Shown here: piece by piece, positions 17,463-25,811 of the stretch
Numbering within the stretch: position 1 is the stretch's first letter
How the letters are laid out: each line of letters starts with the position of its first letter
Position numbers and translations under genes: made by a program
Notes under the pieces: generated by a model
The model's input: the letters and a program-made list of their open reading frames with translations, nothing else
Databases searched by the model: none
What the model was told of the DNA's origin: nothing
Assembly: GCA_036557885.1 (NCBI GenBank)
Contig: DATBGS010000078.1
Coordinates: 1-50,277, forward strand
From: DATBGS01 sp036557885
GTDB lineage: Bacteria; Chloroflexota; Ktedonobacteria; Ktedonobacterales; DATBGS01
Length of the DNA stretch: 50,277 bases
Reading direction: 5' to 3'

Positions 17463-17487
17463 TACCCTGCTTTTGGGAAAGTGTCAA
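17459..17487 (-). promoter_or_regulatory. Strong sigma-70-type promoter of nadBCA
   Basis: On the minus strand: TTGACA (17482-17487), exactly 17 nt, then TATACT (17459-17464). Predicted start is near 17452, giving a leader of about 185 nt before nadB. The gap 17269-17643 otherwise holds this leader and the 3' flank of the PHP gene, in which I see nothing. Confidence 0.8.
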
Positions 17488-17643
17488 GATTACACTAAGT
17501 CTATTTGGATACAAAACAAGTGTGCAATTGTGAATGTGAAGGCAGAGAATAGGCGGCAACTGGGCTGGCGGCTTTGTTTCGAGAAAAAGTGCCGGAGACA
17601 ACGAAATCATGCAAGGGAATGCCTGCGGCAGGAGCGCCGCACG

Positions 17644-18507
17644 CTATGCTTGATAGGGGGGAAGCTCAAAGCTGGGCGCTGGAAGGTTGCGGCGTTCCTG
17701 GGCGAGACGCCGCAACCGTGTGACGCTTTCCGCTGGAACGTCCCGCGCGCCAAGCGGCGTGGGGTGGATGCCAGGGCCGTGATAGTCGCTGCCGCCTGTG
17801 GGAATCAGGTTGTAGGCATCAGCGAGCTTACGCAGCCATTTGACAGTATCAGCAGAATATTCGCCATAATAGACTTCCAGGCCAGTCAAGTCAGCCTCAC
17901 AGAGCGGCGATAGGAACGTTTCCAGGTCTGGCAATCCGGCAGGATGCGCCAGCACCGCCAGGCCATGCACGCTGTTGATCAGGCGGATGGCATCGCGTGG
18001 AGCCAGTTTGTAGCGCGGTATATAGGCCGGGCCATTGCGATTGAGGTAGCGATCAAACGCATCGGCAACGCTTGTGGCGTAGCCCCTCTCGACCAGCGCC
18101 GCAGCTACATGCGGTCGGCCCACTGTGCCTGCGGCGAGTTCGCGCACGCGCTCCCAGGCGATATTCATACCAAGCGCCTGAAGTTTCGCAACCATGCGTT
18201 TGGCGCGGGTGACGCGCATATCGCGGAGGGTCTGGAGCGTATGCTGGAAGGCGGGCTGATGATACTCTAGAAAATAGCCAAGGACGTGAACCTCTGCGCC
18301 AGGGATGTCGGTATTGACTTCAATGCCTGGGATTACCTCAATTCCGCTTGCCTTGCCTGCTGTGGTGGCCTCCTTCAGTCCGTTGGTGGTGTCGTGATCG
18401 GTGAGCGCTATAAGGGATAGACCTGCTTCATGGGCCTGCTTGACGAGAGCAGGCGGCGAAAGCAGGCCATCCGAAGCGGTTGAGTGGGTGTGCAGATCAA
18501 TGTTCAT
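17644..18507 (-). CDS. PHP-domain phosphoesterase (RNase AM/TrpH-like)
   Basis: 287 residues. The N-terminal metal site is IDLHTHSTASDG (residues 3-14), followed by ALTDHDTTNG, VIPGIEVNT and, late, AHPAG and GGSDYHG. These are the His/Asp metal ligands of a trinuclear PHP hydrolase. The nearest characterised relatives are RNase AM (5'-3' exoribonuclease) and a 3',5'-nucleoside bisphosphate phosphatase; which activity applies here is inference. ATG 18507 is chosen because the domain begins there, but no good ribosome binding site precedes it. The frame also opens at GTG 18564, only 24 nt after rny. It lies downstream of RNase Y on the same strand, so both may be RNA-turnover genes. Confidence 0.88.
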   Translation of the reverse strand: MNIDLHTHSTASDGLLSPPALVKQAHEAGLSLIALTDHDTTNGLKEATTAGKASGIEVIPGIEVNTDIPGAEVHVLGYFLEYHQPAFQHTLQTLRDMRVTRAKRMVAKLQALGMNIAWERVRELAAGTVGRPHVAAALVERGYATSVADAFDRYLNRNGPAYIPRYKLAPRDAIRLINSVHGLAVLAHPAGLPDLETFLSPLCEADLTGLEVYYGEYSADTVKWLRKLADAYNLIPTGGSDYHGPGIHPTPLGARDVPAESVTRLRRLAQERRNLPAPSFELPPYQA

Positions 18508-18588
18508 AGGGATATTCGCGGTAGGAGTGCCTGGACCTGGAAAGGTTGGTCCAGACGCTCGCACGACACTATTGGCGCTCCTCCTGGC

Positions 18589-20136
18589 TTACTTGGCGTA
18601 ATCAACGGCGCGGGTTTCGCGCACGACACAGACTTTGATCTGACCCGGATAATCCAGGCTCTCTTCAATCTTGCGAGCAATTTCGCTTGCCAGTTGCGAT
18701 GCTGCTACCTCGTCCAGTTCCTCTGGCTTGACGATGATGCGTACCTCGCGCCCGGCCTGGATTGCAAAGGACTTCTCGACGCCGGTAAAGGAGTTGGCGA
18801 TGCTTTCCAGGGCTTCCAGCCGCTTGATATAGAGGTCAATAGTTTCGCGGCGGGCGCCTGGGCGAGCGGCGGAGATGGCGTCTGCCGCCTGGACAATGGC
18901 GGCCTCCAGGCTTTGGGGTTCGTTATCTGTGGCGTGGTGGGCGACCATCGCGTGGATAACTTTTGGCGAGCGATTATAGCGCCGGGCAATCTCGCCGCCA
19001 ATGATGGCATGCGGCCCTTCGACCTCCTGGTCAATGGCCTTGCCCATGTCATGCAGCAGGCCGGCCTCTTTGCAAACCCGGACATCGGCGCCCAATTCGG
19101 CAGCGATGGTGGCTGCCAGAACAGAAACCTCGATGGAATGGTTGAGCACATTCTGGCCGTAGCTGGTGCGGAAGTGCAGGCGCCCAATGATCTTGACCAG
19201 TTCCGTTGGCAAGCCATGTACGTTGGATTCCATCATGGCGCGCTCGCCCTCTTCGCGGATGACATTCTCCACTTCCTGGCGCGCTTTGGCGACGACATCT
19301 TCGATGCGGGCAGGATGAATACGTCCATCCAGAATGAGCTTGGTCAGGGCGATGCGGGCGACTTCGCGGCGGGCTGGGTCAAAGCCGGAGAGGATGACGG
19401 CTTCTGGGGTGTCATCAATAATCAGGTCAACCCCGGTGGCGGCTTCCAGGGCGCGAATGTTGCGCCCCTCGCGGCCAATGATGCGACCCTTCATCTCGTC
19501 GTTGGGCAGGGGCACCACCGAGACGGTGACATCAGACACCTGATCGGAGGCGCAGCGCTGAATTGCCAGGGTGATGATCTCGCGGGCGCGCTGCTCGGCC
19601 TCGTCGCGGGCTGTGGCTTCGATCTCATGCACGCGCCGTACAGCATCGCGGCGGGCCTGCTCCTCGATGCTTGCGATCAGCGCTTGCTTTGCTTCTTCGA
19701 CGGTCAGGCCAGCGATGCGCTGGAGTTCAGATAATTGCTGGCGTTTTACACCTTCTATTTCCTCGCGGAGTTGATCAATCTGGCGCTCTTTCTGAGCAAA
19801 GTTGCGTTCGCGGCGCTCCAGGTTTTCGGTTTTTCGGTCGAGCGAGTCCTCCTTTTGAATCATGCGCTGCTCTTGCCGTTTGAGTTCGGCGCGGCGTTCG
19901 CGGTTTTCGGCCTCAATCGTCGCGCGAAACTTGGCGTTTTCTTCTTTAGATTCTCGAAGAACATCGCGTTGATGTTCCTGCGTTTCCAGAAGCCGGCGCT
20001 CGTGATCTTCTTTTTCCTGGCGGATCATATCCATGTAGCGGCTGCGCCCACGCAAGCGCCCAACATAAATCCCCAGGAAGAGACTGATCGCCCCAAAAAC
20101 ACCCGCTACTGCGATTATAATTACCCAGTCGGGCAA
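18589..20136 (-). CDS. rny: Ribonuclease Y
   Basis: About 515 residues. RNase Y is a membrane-anchored endoribonuclease that starts mRNA decay. An N-terminal membrane helix (VIIIAVAGVFGAISLFLGIY) is followed by a long coiled coil rich in Glu/Arg/Gln (about residues 40-170). A KH domain follows (GRIIGREGRNIRALE), then the HD domain (EAGLLHDMGKAID with HD, and AMVAHH). TTG 20136 is preferred because GGAGG lies 8 nt upstream; the next in-frame GTG would overlap that site. A strong promoter is at 20239-20268. Confidence 0.95.
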   Translation of the reverse strand: MPDWVIIIAVAGVFGAISLFLGIYVGRLRGRSRYMDMIRQEKEDHERRLLETQEHQRDVLRESKEENAKFRATIEAENRERRAELKRQEQRMIQKEDSLDRKTENLERRERNFAQKERQIDQLREEIEGVKRQQLSELQRIAGLTVEEAKQALIASIEEQARRDAVRRVHEIEATARDEAEQRAREIITLAIQRCASDQVSDVTVSVVPLPNDEMKGRIIGREGRNIRALEAATGVDLIIDDTPEAVILSGFDPARREVARIALTKLILDGRIHPARIEDVVAKARQEVENVIREEGERAMMESNVHGLPTELVKIIGRLHFRTSYGQNVLNHSIEVSVLAATIAAELGADVRVCKEAGLLHDMGKAIDQEVEGPHAIIGGEIARRYNRSPKVIHAMVAHHATDNEPQSLEAAIVQAADAISAARPGARRETIDLYIKRLEALESIANSFTGVEKSFAIQAGREVRIIVKPEELDEVAASQLASEIARKIEESLDYPGQIKVCVVRETRAVDYAK

Positions 20137-20238
20137 GGGAGTCACCTCCAGATAAAAACACAAAGAAAGGCTCTACAGCCTCGAGTGCTGGAATTGTACA
20201 GGGCTGGTCATCACTTCACAAAGTGAAACCTTCTCCTA

Positions 20239-20268
20239 ACTATATAGGAGTCGGCTACGCGCTGTCAA
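20239..20268 (-). promoter_or_regulatory. Promoter of rny
   Basis: On the minus strand: TTGACA (20263-20268), an 18-nt spacer and TATAGT (20239-20244). An alternative -10 is TATATA (20241-20246) with a 16-nt spacer. The predicted start is about 95 nt before the TTG start codon. Confidence 0.7.
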
Positions 20269-20362
20269 GCACACAACGAGATCAGGCCGCTTCTGTCCTG
20301 GGGAGAAAGCGTGTTTCGATGGAATTTTAGCAAATAGATGGGGCGCTTGATTGGCGCGAGCA

Positions 20363-20371
20363 TGCTATACT
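20363..20371 (+). promoter_or_regulatory. Extended -10 promoter of apt
   Basis: TG-C-TATACT at 20363-20371. TTGATT at 20347-20352 is too close (13 nt) to be a normal -35, so this would rely on the extended -10. The leader to ATG 20459 is about 80 nt. Confidence 0.45.
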
Positions 20372-20458
20372 ATACGCGGTGGTGTGCGCTGTTTTGGGGT
20401 GGCTGAGATGAGGCGTCAAGCCAAAAGAGCACATGATCACGTTGATGAGGAGATTACA

Positions 20459-21022
20459 ATGGCGGATGCTGCTGATCTGATACGCGGTTCAGATGCCAGG
20501 GAAAGCGCGGGCTGGCTGAAAAGCATTATTCGAGATGTGCCCGATTTCCCCCAATCAGGCATTCTCTTCCGAGATATTACTCCCTTACTTGCCGACGCGC
20601 GCGCGTTGAGGTTTGCCCTGGAAGGGATGGCGGCGCCGTTTCGCCAGGCAGGGATTGAACTGGTGGTTGGGGTGGAGTCGCGTGGCTTTATCTTTGGCGC
20701 ACCACTCGCGCTGCTGCTGGGAGTTGGGTTTGTGCCGGTGCGCAAGTTTGGCAAGCTGCCTGCCGAGACGATTCATGTGGAATACGCGCTCGAATATGGC
20801 TCAAATACCGTTGAGATTCACACCGACGCGCTGCGGCCTGGGCAGAAAGTGCTGATTGTGGATGACCTGCTGGCAACCGGCGGCACAGTGGGCGCGGCGG
20901 TGGAACTGGTGGAGCGGTTGGGTGGGGTAGTGGCTGGTATTGCCTTTCTGGTGGAATTGACGTTTTTGCAGGGGCGCCAGCGCCTTCAGGGGCATAACGT
21001 GTTTTCGCTGCTCCAATATTAA
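20459..21022 (+). CDS. apt: Adenine phosphoribosyltransferase
   Basis: 187 residues. Apt makes AMP from adenine and PRPP (purine salvage, cytoplasmic). DVPDFPQSGILFRDITPLL is the usual N-terminal segment, GVESRGFIFGAPLA the substrate-binding loop, RKFGKLP the flexible loop, and VLIVDDLLATGGTVGAA (about residues 125-141) the PRPP-binding motif. ATG 20459 is chosen because GAGGAG lies 7 nt upstream; the longer frame to 20351 overlaps the promoter. It is monocistronic and ends at a long hairpin. Confidence 0.95.
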   Translation: MADAADLIRGSDARESAGWLKSIIRDVPDFPQSGILFRDITPLLADARALRFALEGMAAPFRQAGIELVVGVESRGFIFGAPLALLLGVGFVPVRKFGKLPAETIHVEYALEYGSNTVEIHTDALRPGQKVLIVDDLLATGGTVGAAVELVERLGGVVAGIAFLVELTFLQGRQRLQGHNVFSLLQY

Positions 21023-21062
21023 TATTAACTGCTGGTGACGACCAGAGGTATAAGGACGAGAA

Positions 21063-21126
21063 AAATAGGCAAGCTGCTGGCGCTGCGCTCAGTTTTTGGA
21101 GCGCAGCGCCAGCAGCTTGCCTATTT
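21063..21126. terminator. 28-bp perfect hairpin between convergent apt and a membrane protein gene
   Basis: Arms 21063-21090 and 21099-21126 are fully complementary over 28 bp (AAATAGGCAAGCTG at one end), with an 8-nt loop. The A/T ends give A-rich and T-rich flanks on both strands, so it can serve both genes. The right arm overlaps the stop codon of the membrane protein gene (21125-21127). Confidence 0.75.
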
Positions 21127-23068
21127 ATGGAGTTGGTGTGGGCGTGACGGTGCCGCCTGGAGCGGGAGTAGCCCCAAGCTGGATGGTGGCGTCGTCAAAG
21201 GTTTGCAAGGGGATGAGCGTCTGGCCGGGGGTACCTGTATCCAGATAGGTGCCAGTGACCGTATCGCCGGGTTGGACCAGCGGAAGCTTGGCAGACAGGC
21301 TCAAATTAGCGGTAAAGATCGCGCTCTGGCCGTCCAGCCAGATGTAATACACGGTGTTGGTCCCCTCTGTGACCGGGGCAATGCGCTTGACGGTGCCAGT
21401 AACGGTCACGGTCTTGTTTTGTGATGAGCCGCCGTTGGCGACGTTGTGGTTTTCCAGCCATTGCTGGTAATCGGCCAGCACCGCATCGCGGCTGGATTCC
21501 ATCTGGACATTGGCACCGTTCAGGTCTCTGGCGTCTACCAGCCCAATCGCCTGAAAGGTTGCGCCGATGTTGGCAGATTGTACGAAAATGGCAACCCAGG
21601 TTGGTTCGCCAAAGATTTGATAAAGTTGGACGCTGGAAACGGTATAGCCGCGAATGTTGTGTGGGTTGCTCTTGAAGGCGTTGGTAACACTATCACCTAC
21701 TCCCAGCCCGCTCAGTGGATAAAATTGGGCCTCGTTTTTGTGTGTGCTGAAGAGGAAGACGCCAGTGCTGGAGGTATCGGAACTGGCGCTGGAGGTCATG
21801 GGGACCAGCCAGACCGGGTCATCTACGCTGTTATACACCAGTTCCGGGTCGCCGGAAGGAGACTGCTGGCCGCTGCCAGAGGGGTTGAACCAGGGGGCGT
21901 TGGCATATTGGCCCCACCAGCCCAGGTATTGGCTGACAGTAGCAGATGGCACCACACGATCAACCCAACTGGGAACATTTTGCGGGTCGTAGCTGGTGAT
22001 GTCACCGCTTTGCGGGTCTACCAGCAGCACTTTTGCCAGCACATCTCCGGTGAAGCCCCGGCTGGGCTGCATCAGCGAGACGGTGAAGTACGCCTTCCAG
22101 GGGTCGTTTGCGTTCTTCCCCTCTTTTATCTCCAGGGTTGGGTCAACCAGGTTGCCATTCGTGTAGCCACTCAGGTAGACGTGACGAATCAGGTCTTGAT
22201 TCAGCAGCGCTCCAGGCACATAATGCAGTTTATCGCTGGGGTCAACGTGAAGCTGCGGCTCGGCATCGGGGTTTTCGGCGTCAATGGCGACGAAGCCAGG
22301 CGTGTCGCTGTTGGAAAGGTTGGTGAAGACGTTGTTGTAGAGCAGGGGAGCGACCCAGTAGAGGTGATGGCTGATGGACTGAAGCGCGTACTGGTCTTCT
22401 TCAACGTGGAACGTGGACCCCAGGTTCTTGCCATTTTGCCCCAGCACTTGCTGCCCCTTATAGGCGGCTACGTCCTGGGAGACGAGGACAATATGGTTGG
22501 TGTCTGTGGGTGGCAGATGGGCTGAGGCAGGTTCCATAATGACGTTGGGAATATGCGCCAGGGCTTTGGCGTTGCCATCAAACCAGGTGGTGGCGATGGC
22601 CCAGATGGGATTGACGATCAGCAGCATAAAAATGACGACGCCCACGCCGACAATCCCTGCCCGCACTTTGCCGCGATTATGGTCGGTGCGCTCGTCTGTG
22701 GTTGGCGAGGTGGCATCCACCACCTGATTATGGTTGCCAGTCCCCCGACGACGCGCCATTGCGCTCAAGGTGGCTCCAGAATTGATCTGGCTGGCTGCGA
22801 CGCGCAGAAAAGAAAACAGCGTCACAATACTGGTGACAGTCAGCGGCCAGAGTGCCCACTGCCAGCCTCCGTAGGGGCCAGTTAAGGCGGGCTGCGCAAA
22901 ATAAAGAATGAAGATCCCAAAGAGGAAGTTCAGCACCACGATGTATGCGACCCAGCGAGCGATGCGGGGCCAGGTGTAAGGAATCTTGCGGCCCAACGTA
23001 AAGCGTCCTAGCAGGAGAATGGCGGCTACGGCCAGCGCTCCGATGAGAGCAATCAAGAAGATATTCAT
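21125..23068 (-). CDS. Membrane protein of unknown function with a large extracytoplasmic domain
   Basis: 647 residues. Four hydrophobic helices lie in the first 155 residues: about 4-21, 40-59, 68-88 and 133-153. The remaining 490 residues are a soluble domain, probably outside the cell, rich in Asn, Ser, Thr, Tyr and Trp (SISHHLYWVAPLLYN, LVDPQSGDITSYDPQNVPSW). Near the C-terminus VTVTGTVKRIAPV...YYIWLDGQSAIF looks like a small beta-barrel (OB-like) fold, and the protein ends in a VTPTPTP tail. No family is recognised. AAAGGA lies 8 nt before the ATG. It is divergent from the AhpD-like gene. Confidence 0.8.
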   Translation of the reverse strand: MNIFLIALIGALAVAAILLLGRFTLGRKIPYTWPRIARWVAYIVVLNFLFGIFILYFAQPALTGPYGGWQWALWPLTVTSIVTLFSFLRVAASQINSGATLSAMARRRGTGNHNQVVDATSPTTDERTDHNRGKVRAGIVGVGVVIFMLLIVNPIWAIATTWFDGNAKALAHIPNVIMEPASAHLPPTDTNHIVLVSQDVAAYKGQQVLGQNGKNLGSTFHVEEDQYALQSISHHLYWVAPLLYNNVFTNLSNSDTPGFVAIDAENPDAEPQLHVDPSDKLHYVPGALLNQDLIRHVYLSGYTNGNLVDPTLEIKEGKNANDPWKAYFTVSLMQPSRGFTGDVLAKVLLVDPQSGDITSYDPQNVPSWVDRVVPSATVSQYLGWWGQYANAPWFNPSGSGQQSPSGDPELVYNSVDDPVWLVPMTSSASSDTSSTGVFLFSTHKNEAQFYPLSGLGVGDSVTNAFKSNPHNIRGYTVSSVQLYQIFGEPTWVAIFVQSANIGATFQAIGLVDARDLNGANVQMESSRDAVLADYQQWLENHNVANGGSSQNKTVTVTGTVKRIAPVTEGTNTVYYIWLDGQSAIFTANLSLSAKLPLVQPGDTVTGTYLDTGTPGQTLIPLQTFDDATIQLGATPAPGGTVTPTPTP

Positions 23069-23089
23069 GGAGAAGTTCCTTTGCTTGGC

Positions 23090-23117
23090 TTAAACTCTTG
23101 CCTGGTATATATACAAT
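23090..23117 (+). promoter_or_regulatory. Possible promoter of the AhpD-like gene
   Basis: TTAAAC (23090-23095), 16 nt, TACAAT (23112-23117), in an AT-rich stretch 27 nt before the start codon. Other register choices are possible. Confidence 0.35.
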
Positions 23118-23143
23118 AGCAGAAAAACGTGGAGGAAGAAACC

Positions 23144-23698
23144 ATGCCCTGGATACATACTGTTCCAGAGGATGAGGCCGATGGGGTTTTGCGCAGGGAA
23201 TATGACGCGGCGCTGAAGCGCGCCGGGAAGATTTTTCACATTGTCAGCATTCAGAGCCTGCGCCCGCGCGTGCTGCGCGCCTCCATTGCGTTGTATCAGG
23301 CGTTGATGATTGAGGATGGGGCGTTGCCGCGCTGGATACATGAGTTGCTGGCGGTGGTCGTTTCGCGTGCCAATAACTGCCACTACTGAATCAAAGCGCA
23401 CGGGGAGGATCTCCGTCAGGTGTTGATCAAACTAGGCCAGGATGGGTCGCTGGGTGATGTGGCTATGGAGGATTATCGCCAGGTCGCGCTGGAACCGAAG
23501 GTACGCCGCTTGCTGGATTTTGCGGTGCAGGTGACGTTGGATGTGCATGCTGTCAGCCCGGCTACGCTGGATACGTTGCGTGAAGCGGGCTGGGAGGATG
23601 CCGCCATTCTGGAGGCGGTGGAGATTATTGGCTTTTTCAATTATTACAATCGCATGGCGGACGCGCTGGGTGTGGAACCGGAGCCAGAATGGGGCTGA
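23144..23698 (+). CDS. AhpD-like peroxidase-related protein, probable selenoprotein (Sec at residue 82, TGA 23387-23389)
   Basis: Read through the TGA, the gene encodes 184 residues of the carboxymuconolactone decarboxylase/AhpD 'peroxidase-related' family. The start MPWIHTVPEDEADG has GGAGG about 8 nt upstream. The redox motif of the family, CxxCxxxH, appears as Cys79-His-Tyr-TGA-Ile-Lys-Ala-His86, so the stop replaces exactly the second cysteine. The frame then continues without shift through AHGEDLRQVLIKLG, LLDFAVQV and GFFNYYNRMADALG to TGA 23696-23698, which is the normal family length. AhpD-like selenoproteins are known in other bacteria. A hairpin follows the TGA (23400-23416). The alternative is a Cys-to-stop nonsense mutation. 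The start is fairly sure; Sec insertion is inference until selABCD are found. Confidence 0.75.
23400..23416 (+). promoter_or_regulatory. Candidate bacterial SECIS hairpin
   Basis: GGAG (23404-23407) pairs with CTCC (23411-23414) around a GAT loop, extended by A-C/G-T pairs past a two-G bulge. The loop begins 18 nt after the TGA with G in first place, within the 16-37 nt window and loop-G rule used for bacterial SECIS elements. Confidence 0.5.
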
Positions 23699-23762
23699 GG
23701 CTTGGAAAAGCCGCCATAAAAGCAGAGAAAAGCGGTAGCAGAGAAACAGTCAGGAGCAGCGA

Positions 23763-24365
23763 GTGATTCTTTCTGATCGTGATCTGACGCGACGGCTGGC
23801 ACAGGGAGAGATTAAAATTGTGCCCACGCCCGACCCGGAGACGCAGATACAACCGGCCTCGATTGATCTGCGGCTGGGGTATGAGTTTCAGGCGTTTAAC
23901 TATACACAACAGGCGTTGATTGACCCGGCCAATCCCGCCAGCTTTGAGCAACTGACAACCCTGGTCCGGCTTCAAGAGGGCGAGCGCTTTATTGTACATC
24001 CAGGCGAGTTTGTGCTGGCAACCACGCTGGAGCATGTGGAGGTGCCGGATGATCTGGTAGCACGGCTGGAGGGCCGCAGCAGCATTGGGCGGCTGGGCAT
24101 TGTGATTCACAGCACGGCAGGCTACATTGACCCCGGCTTTAAAGGGGCGATCACGCTGGAGATCAGCAACCTGGGCCGCATCGCGGTGGCGCTTTATCCC
24201 CATATGCGTATCTGCCAGATCGCGTTTGAGGAGATGAGTTCTCCGGTGAGCGTTGGGTATGGTGTCAAACGCACGGCAAAATACCAGGGGCAGCAGACCA
24301 CCACCGTGAGCCGCCTTTTTGATGATGATGAATTTCGTCGGCTTCGTCACAAGACGAATGCCTAA
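23763..24365 (+). CDS. dcd: dCTP deaminase
   Basis: 200 residues. Dcd deaminates dCTP to dUTP, feeding dTTP synthesis; some members also hydrolyse dUTP. ILSDRDLTRRL is the standard start, IQPASIDLRLG holds a conserved loop, and GRSSIGRLGIVIHSTAGYI (about residues 103-121) includes the catalytic region, followed by PGFKGAITLEISN with the active-site Glu. The C-terminal KYQGQQTTTVSRLFDDDE is typical. GTG 23763 has GGAG about 8 nt upstream. It follows the AhpD-like gene by 64 nt on the same strand and its stop overlaps that of the convergent gene by 4 nt. Confidence 0.94.
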   Translation: MILSDRDLTRRLAQGEIKIVPTPDPETQIQPASIDLRLGYEFQAFNYTQQALIDPANPASFEQLTTLVRLQEGERFIVHPGEFVLATTLEHVEVPDDLVARLEGRSSIGRLGIVIHSTAGYIDPGFKGAITLEISNLGRIAVALYPHMRICQIAFEEMSSPVSVGYGVKRTAKYQGQQTTTVSRLFDDDEFRRLRHKTNA

Positions 24366-25369
24366 ATGTGCTGCATGACTCCCGCTGGTTCGCAAAAACG
24401 GACAAAGGTGATGAGCGCTGCCAGTTCGCGGAGGGAATGCGTGCTGGTAAGGATCGCGCCTTCTGCGACGGCCTGGCGCGCGGGCGCAACCAGTTTGGAA
24501 AGTCGCGCAAGGCGGCTGGCCTCGCCTTCGCTCTGGCAGGGAAAGGGAAAGCCCACCAGCGTGATTTGATAGCGTTCCTGTGAGTCGTCAGAGCCGTCAG
24601 AGTCGCCAGGGCCGTTAGAGCCGCCAGAGCCGTCCCTGTTCGCGCTAGCCGCTGTTTCTGATGCGATTTTCCCTTCTTTTGCGCTGCCCGCTTTATCAGG
24701 GCTGGCGGCAGCGGGTGCTTCACGCTCGCTTTTGGCGCCTTCTTCTGGCGAGAAGGCTTCCAGCATCTCGCTTGCGTCAAATTCGGGGAGGCCACCGGCC
24801 AGGCTATGCCCAAGGGCTGCTCCCTGCTCGTAAATCTCCTCGTAGGCAACCAGCGCCTGGCGCATGCTGTCCCAGAGGTCAAGTTTGAGGCCGCGCCGTT
24901 GATTATTGACATCAAATGAGGCACGATGGATAAGGGCGCGGCGCTCCTGTACCGTCAATTCCAGGGCCATGATGTGGCTGCCAAAGTCGCCGTAATCCCG
25001 GCGCAGTTCGCTGTAGAGATGCAGATGCTTGCTCGCAAAGTAGCGGTGTTCCAGTTCGAGCATTGCAACCAGCGGCTCACCAATGCGGGTAATCTCTTCG
25101 CCATTGCCGCTGTGGTTGAAGCTGAGCGCTCCCCGACGATTGCATTGCAGGCCAAAGCGATTCAGGGCACGCAGCAGAAGGCGATCAAGTTCTGGGTCTG
25201 GGGGATAGGGCGGGCGGCTGCTGCTGCCGTTGGAAGCAACCGGATTGGGCAGTTCAAGTGTGCAGCTATGGGTGCTTTCGTCGGTAGCCAGCCAGCCATC
25301 CACGCCGATGCTGTACCAGGCTGCCCAAAGTTCAATGAAACGACGCAGTTCAGTAAAACGGAGTTCCAT
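24362..25369 (-). CDS. Hypothetical protein, 335 residues, with a low-complexity linker
   Basis: Unrecognised. Residues 1-200 form a soluble domain (ELRRFIELWAAWYSIGVDGW at the start, then a helical region with LELEHRYFASKHLHLYSELR). Residues about 215-265 are Ser/Gly/Asp/Glu/Ala-rich and probably disordered (SGGSNGPGDSDGSDD). A short C-terminal domain of 65 residues follows (YQITLVGFPFPCQSE to FVRFCEPAG). ATG 25369 is preferred, with AGGA about 8 nt upstream; the frame also opens at TTG 25390. It ends tail-to-tail with dcd, sharing 4 nt, with no room for a terminator between them. Confidence 0.75.
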   Translation of the reverse strand: MELRFTELRRFIELWAAWYSIGVDGWLATDESTHSCTLELPNPVASNGSSSRPPYPPDPELDRLLLRALNRFGLQCNRRGALSFNHSGNGEEITRIGEPLVAMLELEHRYFASKHLHLYSELRRDYGDFGSHIMALELTVQERRALIHRASFDVNNQRRGLKLDLWDSMRQALVAYEEIYEQGAALGHSLAGGLPEFDASEMLEAFSPEEGAKSEREAPAAASPDKAGSAKEGKIASETAASANRDGSGGSNGPGDSDGSDDSQERYQITLVGFPFPCQSEGEASRLARLSKLVAPARQAVAEGAILTSTHSLRELAALITFVRFCEPAGVMQHI

Positions 25370-25473
25370 ACGGTTTCGTCCTTGCAACAAATTTTTCGCT
25401 ATGATAGCATGCTTTTTATCACGTTGTCTTCAACTACAGCCTTTTCTGGTACAGAAAGGTAGGTCGTTTGTCC

Positions 25474-25731
25474 ATGCCGCTCTATGAATATTATTGCCAC
25501 GATTGTAATGCCCGCTTTGAACTGCTGACGAGCTATCAAAACGCGGACGCCGGAATTATTTGCCAGGAGTGCCATAGCCCGCGTGTGCGGCGCCTGCTTT
25601 CGGTCGTTGCCAGGACGCGCAAATCGGGGAGCGCCGGGGATGAGTTTAGCAGCGCCAGCGATTTTGGGGATGAGGGTGGTTTTGGTGGCGGAAGCTGCGG
25701 CTGTGGCGGTGGAAGCTGCGGCTGCCACTAA
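25474..25731 (+). CDS. FmdB-family zinc ribbon protein
   Basis: 85 residues. The family signature MPLYEYYCHDCNARFELL holds the first CxxC; CQECHSPRVRRLLS holds the second, so one zinc ribbon of about 45 residues is present. The C-terminal tail is Gly- and Cys-rich (GGSCGCGGGSCGCH), as in many members, and may bind metal. Members are annotated as putative regulators, with little experimental support. ATG 25474 follows the family; a TTG 6 nt upstream lies nearer the AGGTAGG site. Confidence 0.88.
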   Translation: MPLYEYYCHDCNARFELLTSYQNADAGIICQECHSPRVRRLLSVVARTRKSGSAGDEFSSASDFGDEGGFGGGSCGCGGGSCGCH

Positions 25732-25743
25732 AGGAGAAGAGAA

Positions 25744-25782
25744 TGCCCCTGCCGCTCGCGCAGTGCGCGAGCGGCAGGGGCA
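25744..25782. terminator. 19-bp near-loopless hairpin between convergent FmdB-type gene and ffh
   Basis: TGCCCCTGCCGCTCGCGCA (25744-25762) is followed after one base by its exact complement (25764-25782). No T-tract lies on either side. It sits between the two stop codons, so a shared terminator is likely. Confidence 0.6.
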
Positions 25783-25811
25783 GTTTGCGATCTGATCGGG
25801 TTCGCCTGCTG

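Larger units (their letters stand above)
20137..20458. other. Divergent intergenic region between rny and apt
   Basis: No gene is seen. It holds the rny promoter, a small palindrome in the rny leader (TTCACAAAGTGAA, 20215-20227, about +5 to +17) and the extended -10 of apt. The palindrome could be an operator or a short hairpin. Confidence 0.5.

Noticed and set aside
18484..19734. A 416-codon plus-strand frame opposite rny
   Set aside because: RNase Y with its KH and HD motifs explains the region; the plus frame has no family features.
23129..23389. The AhpD-like gene as a pseudogene with a nonsense mutation
   Set aside because: Not excluded, but less likely: the stop is exactly at the redox Cys, the downstream frame is intact and a SECIS-like hairpin is present.
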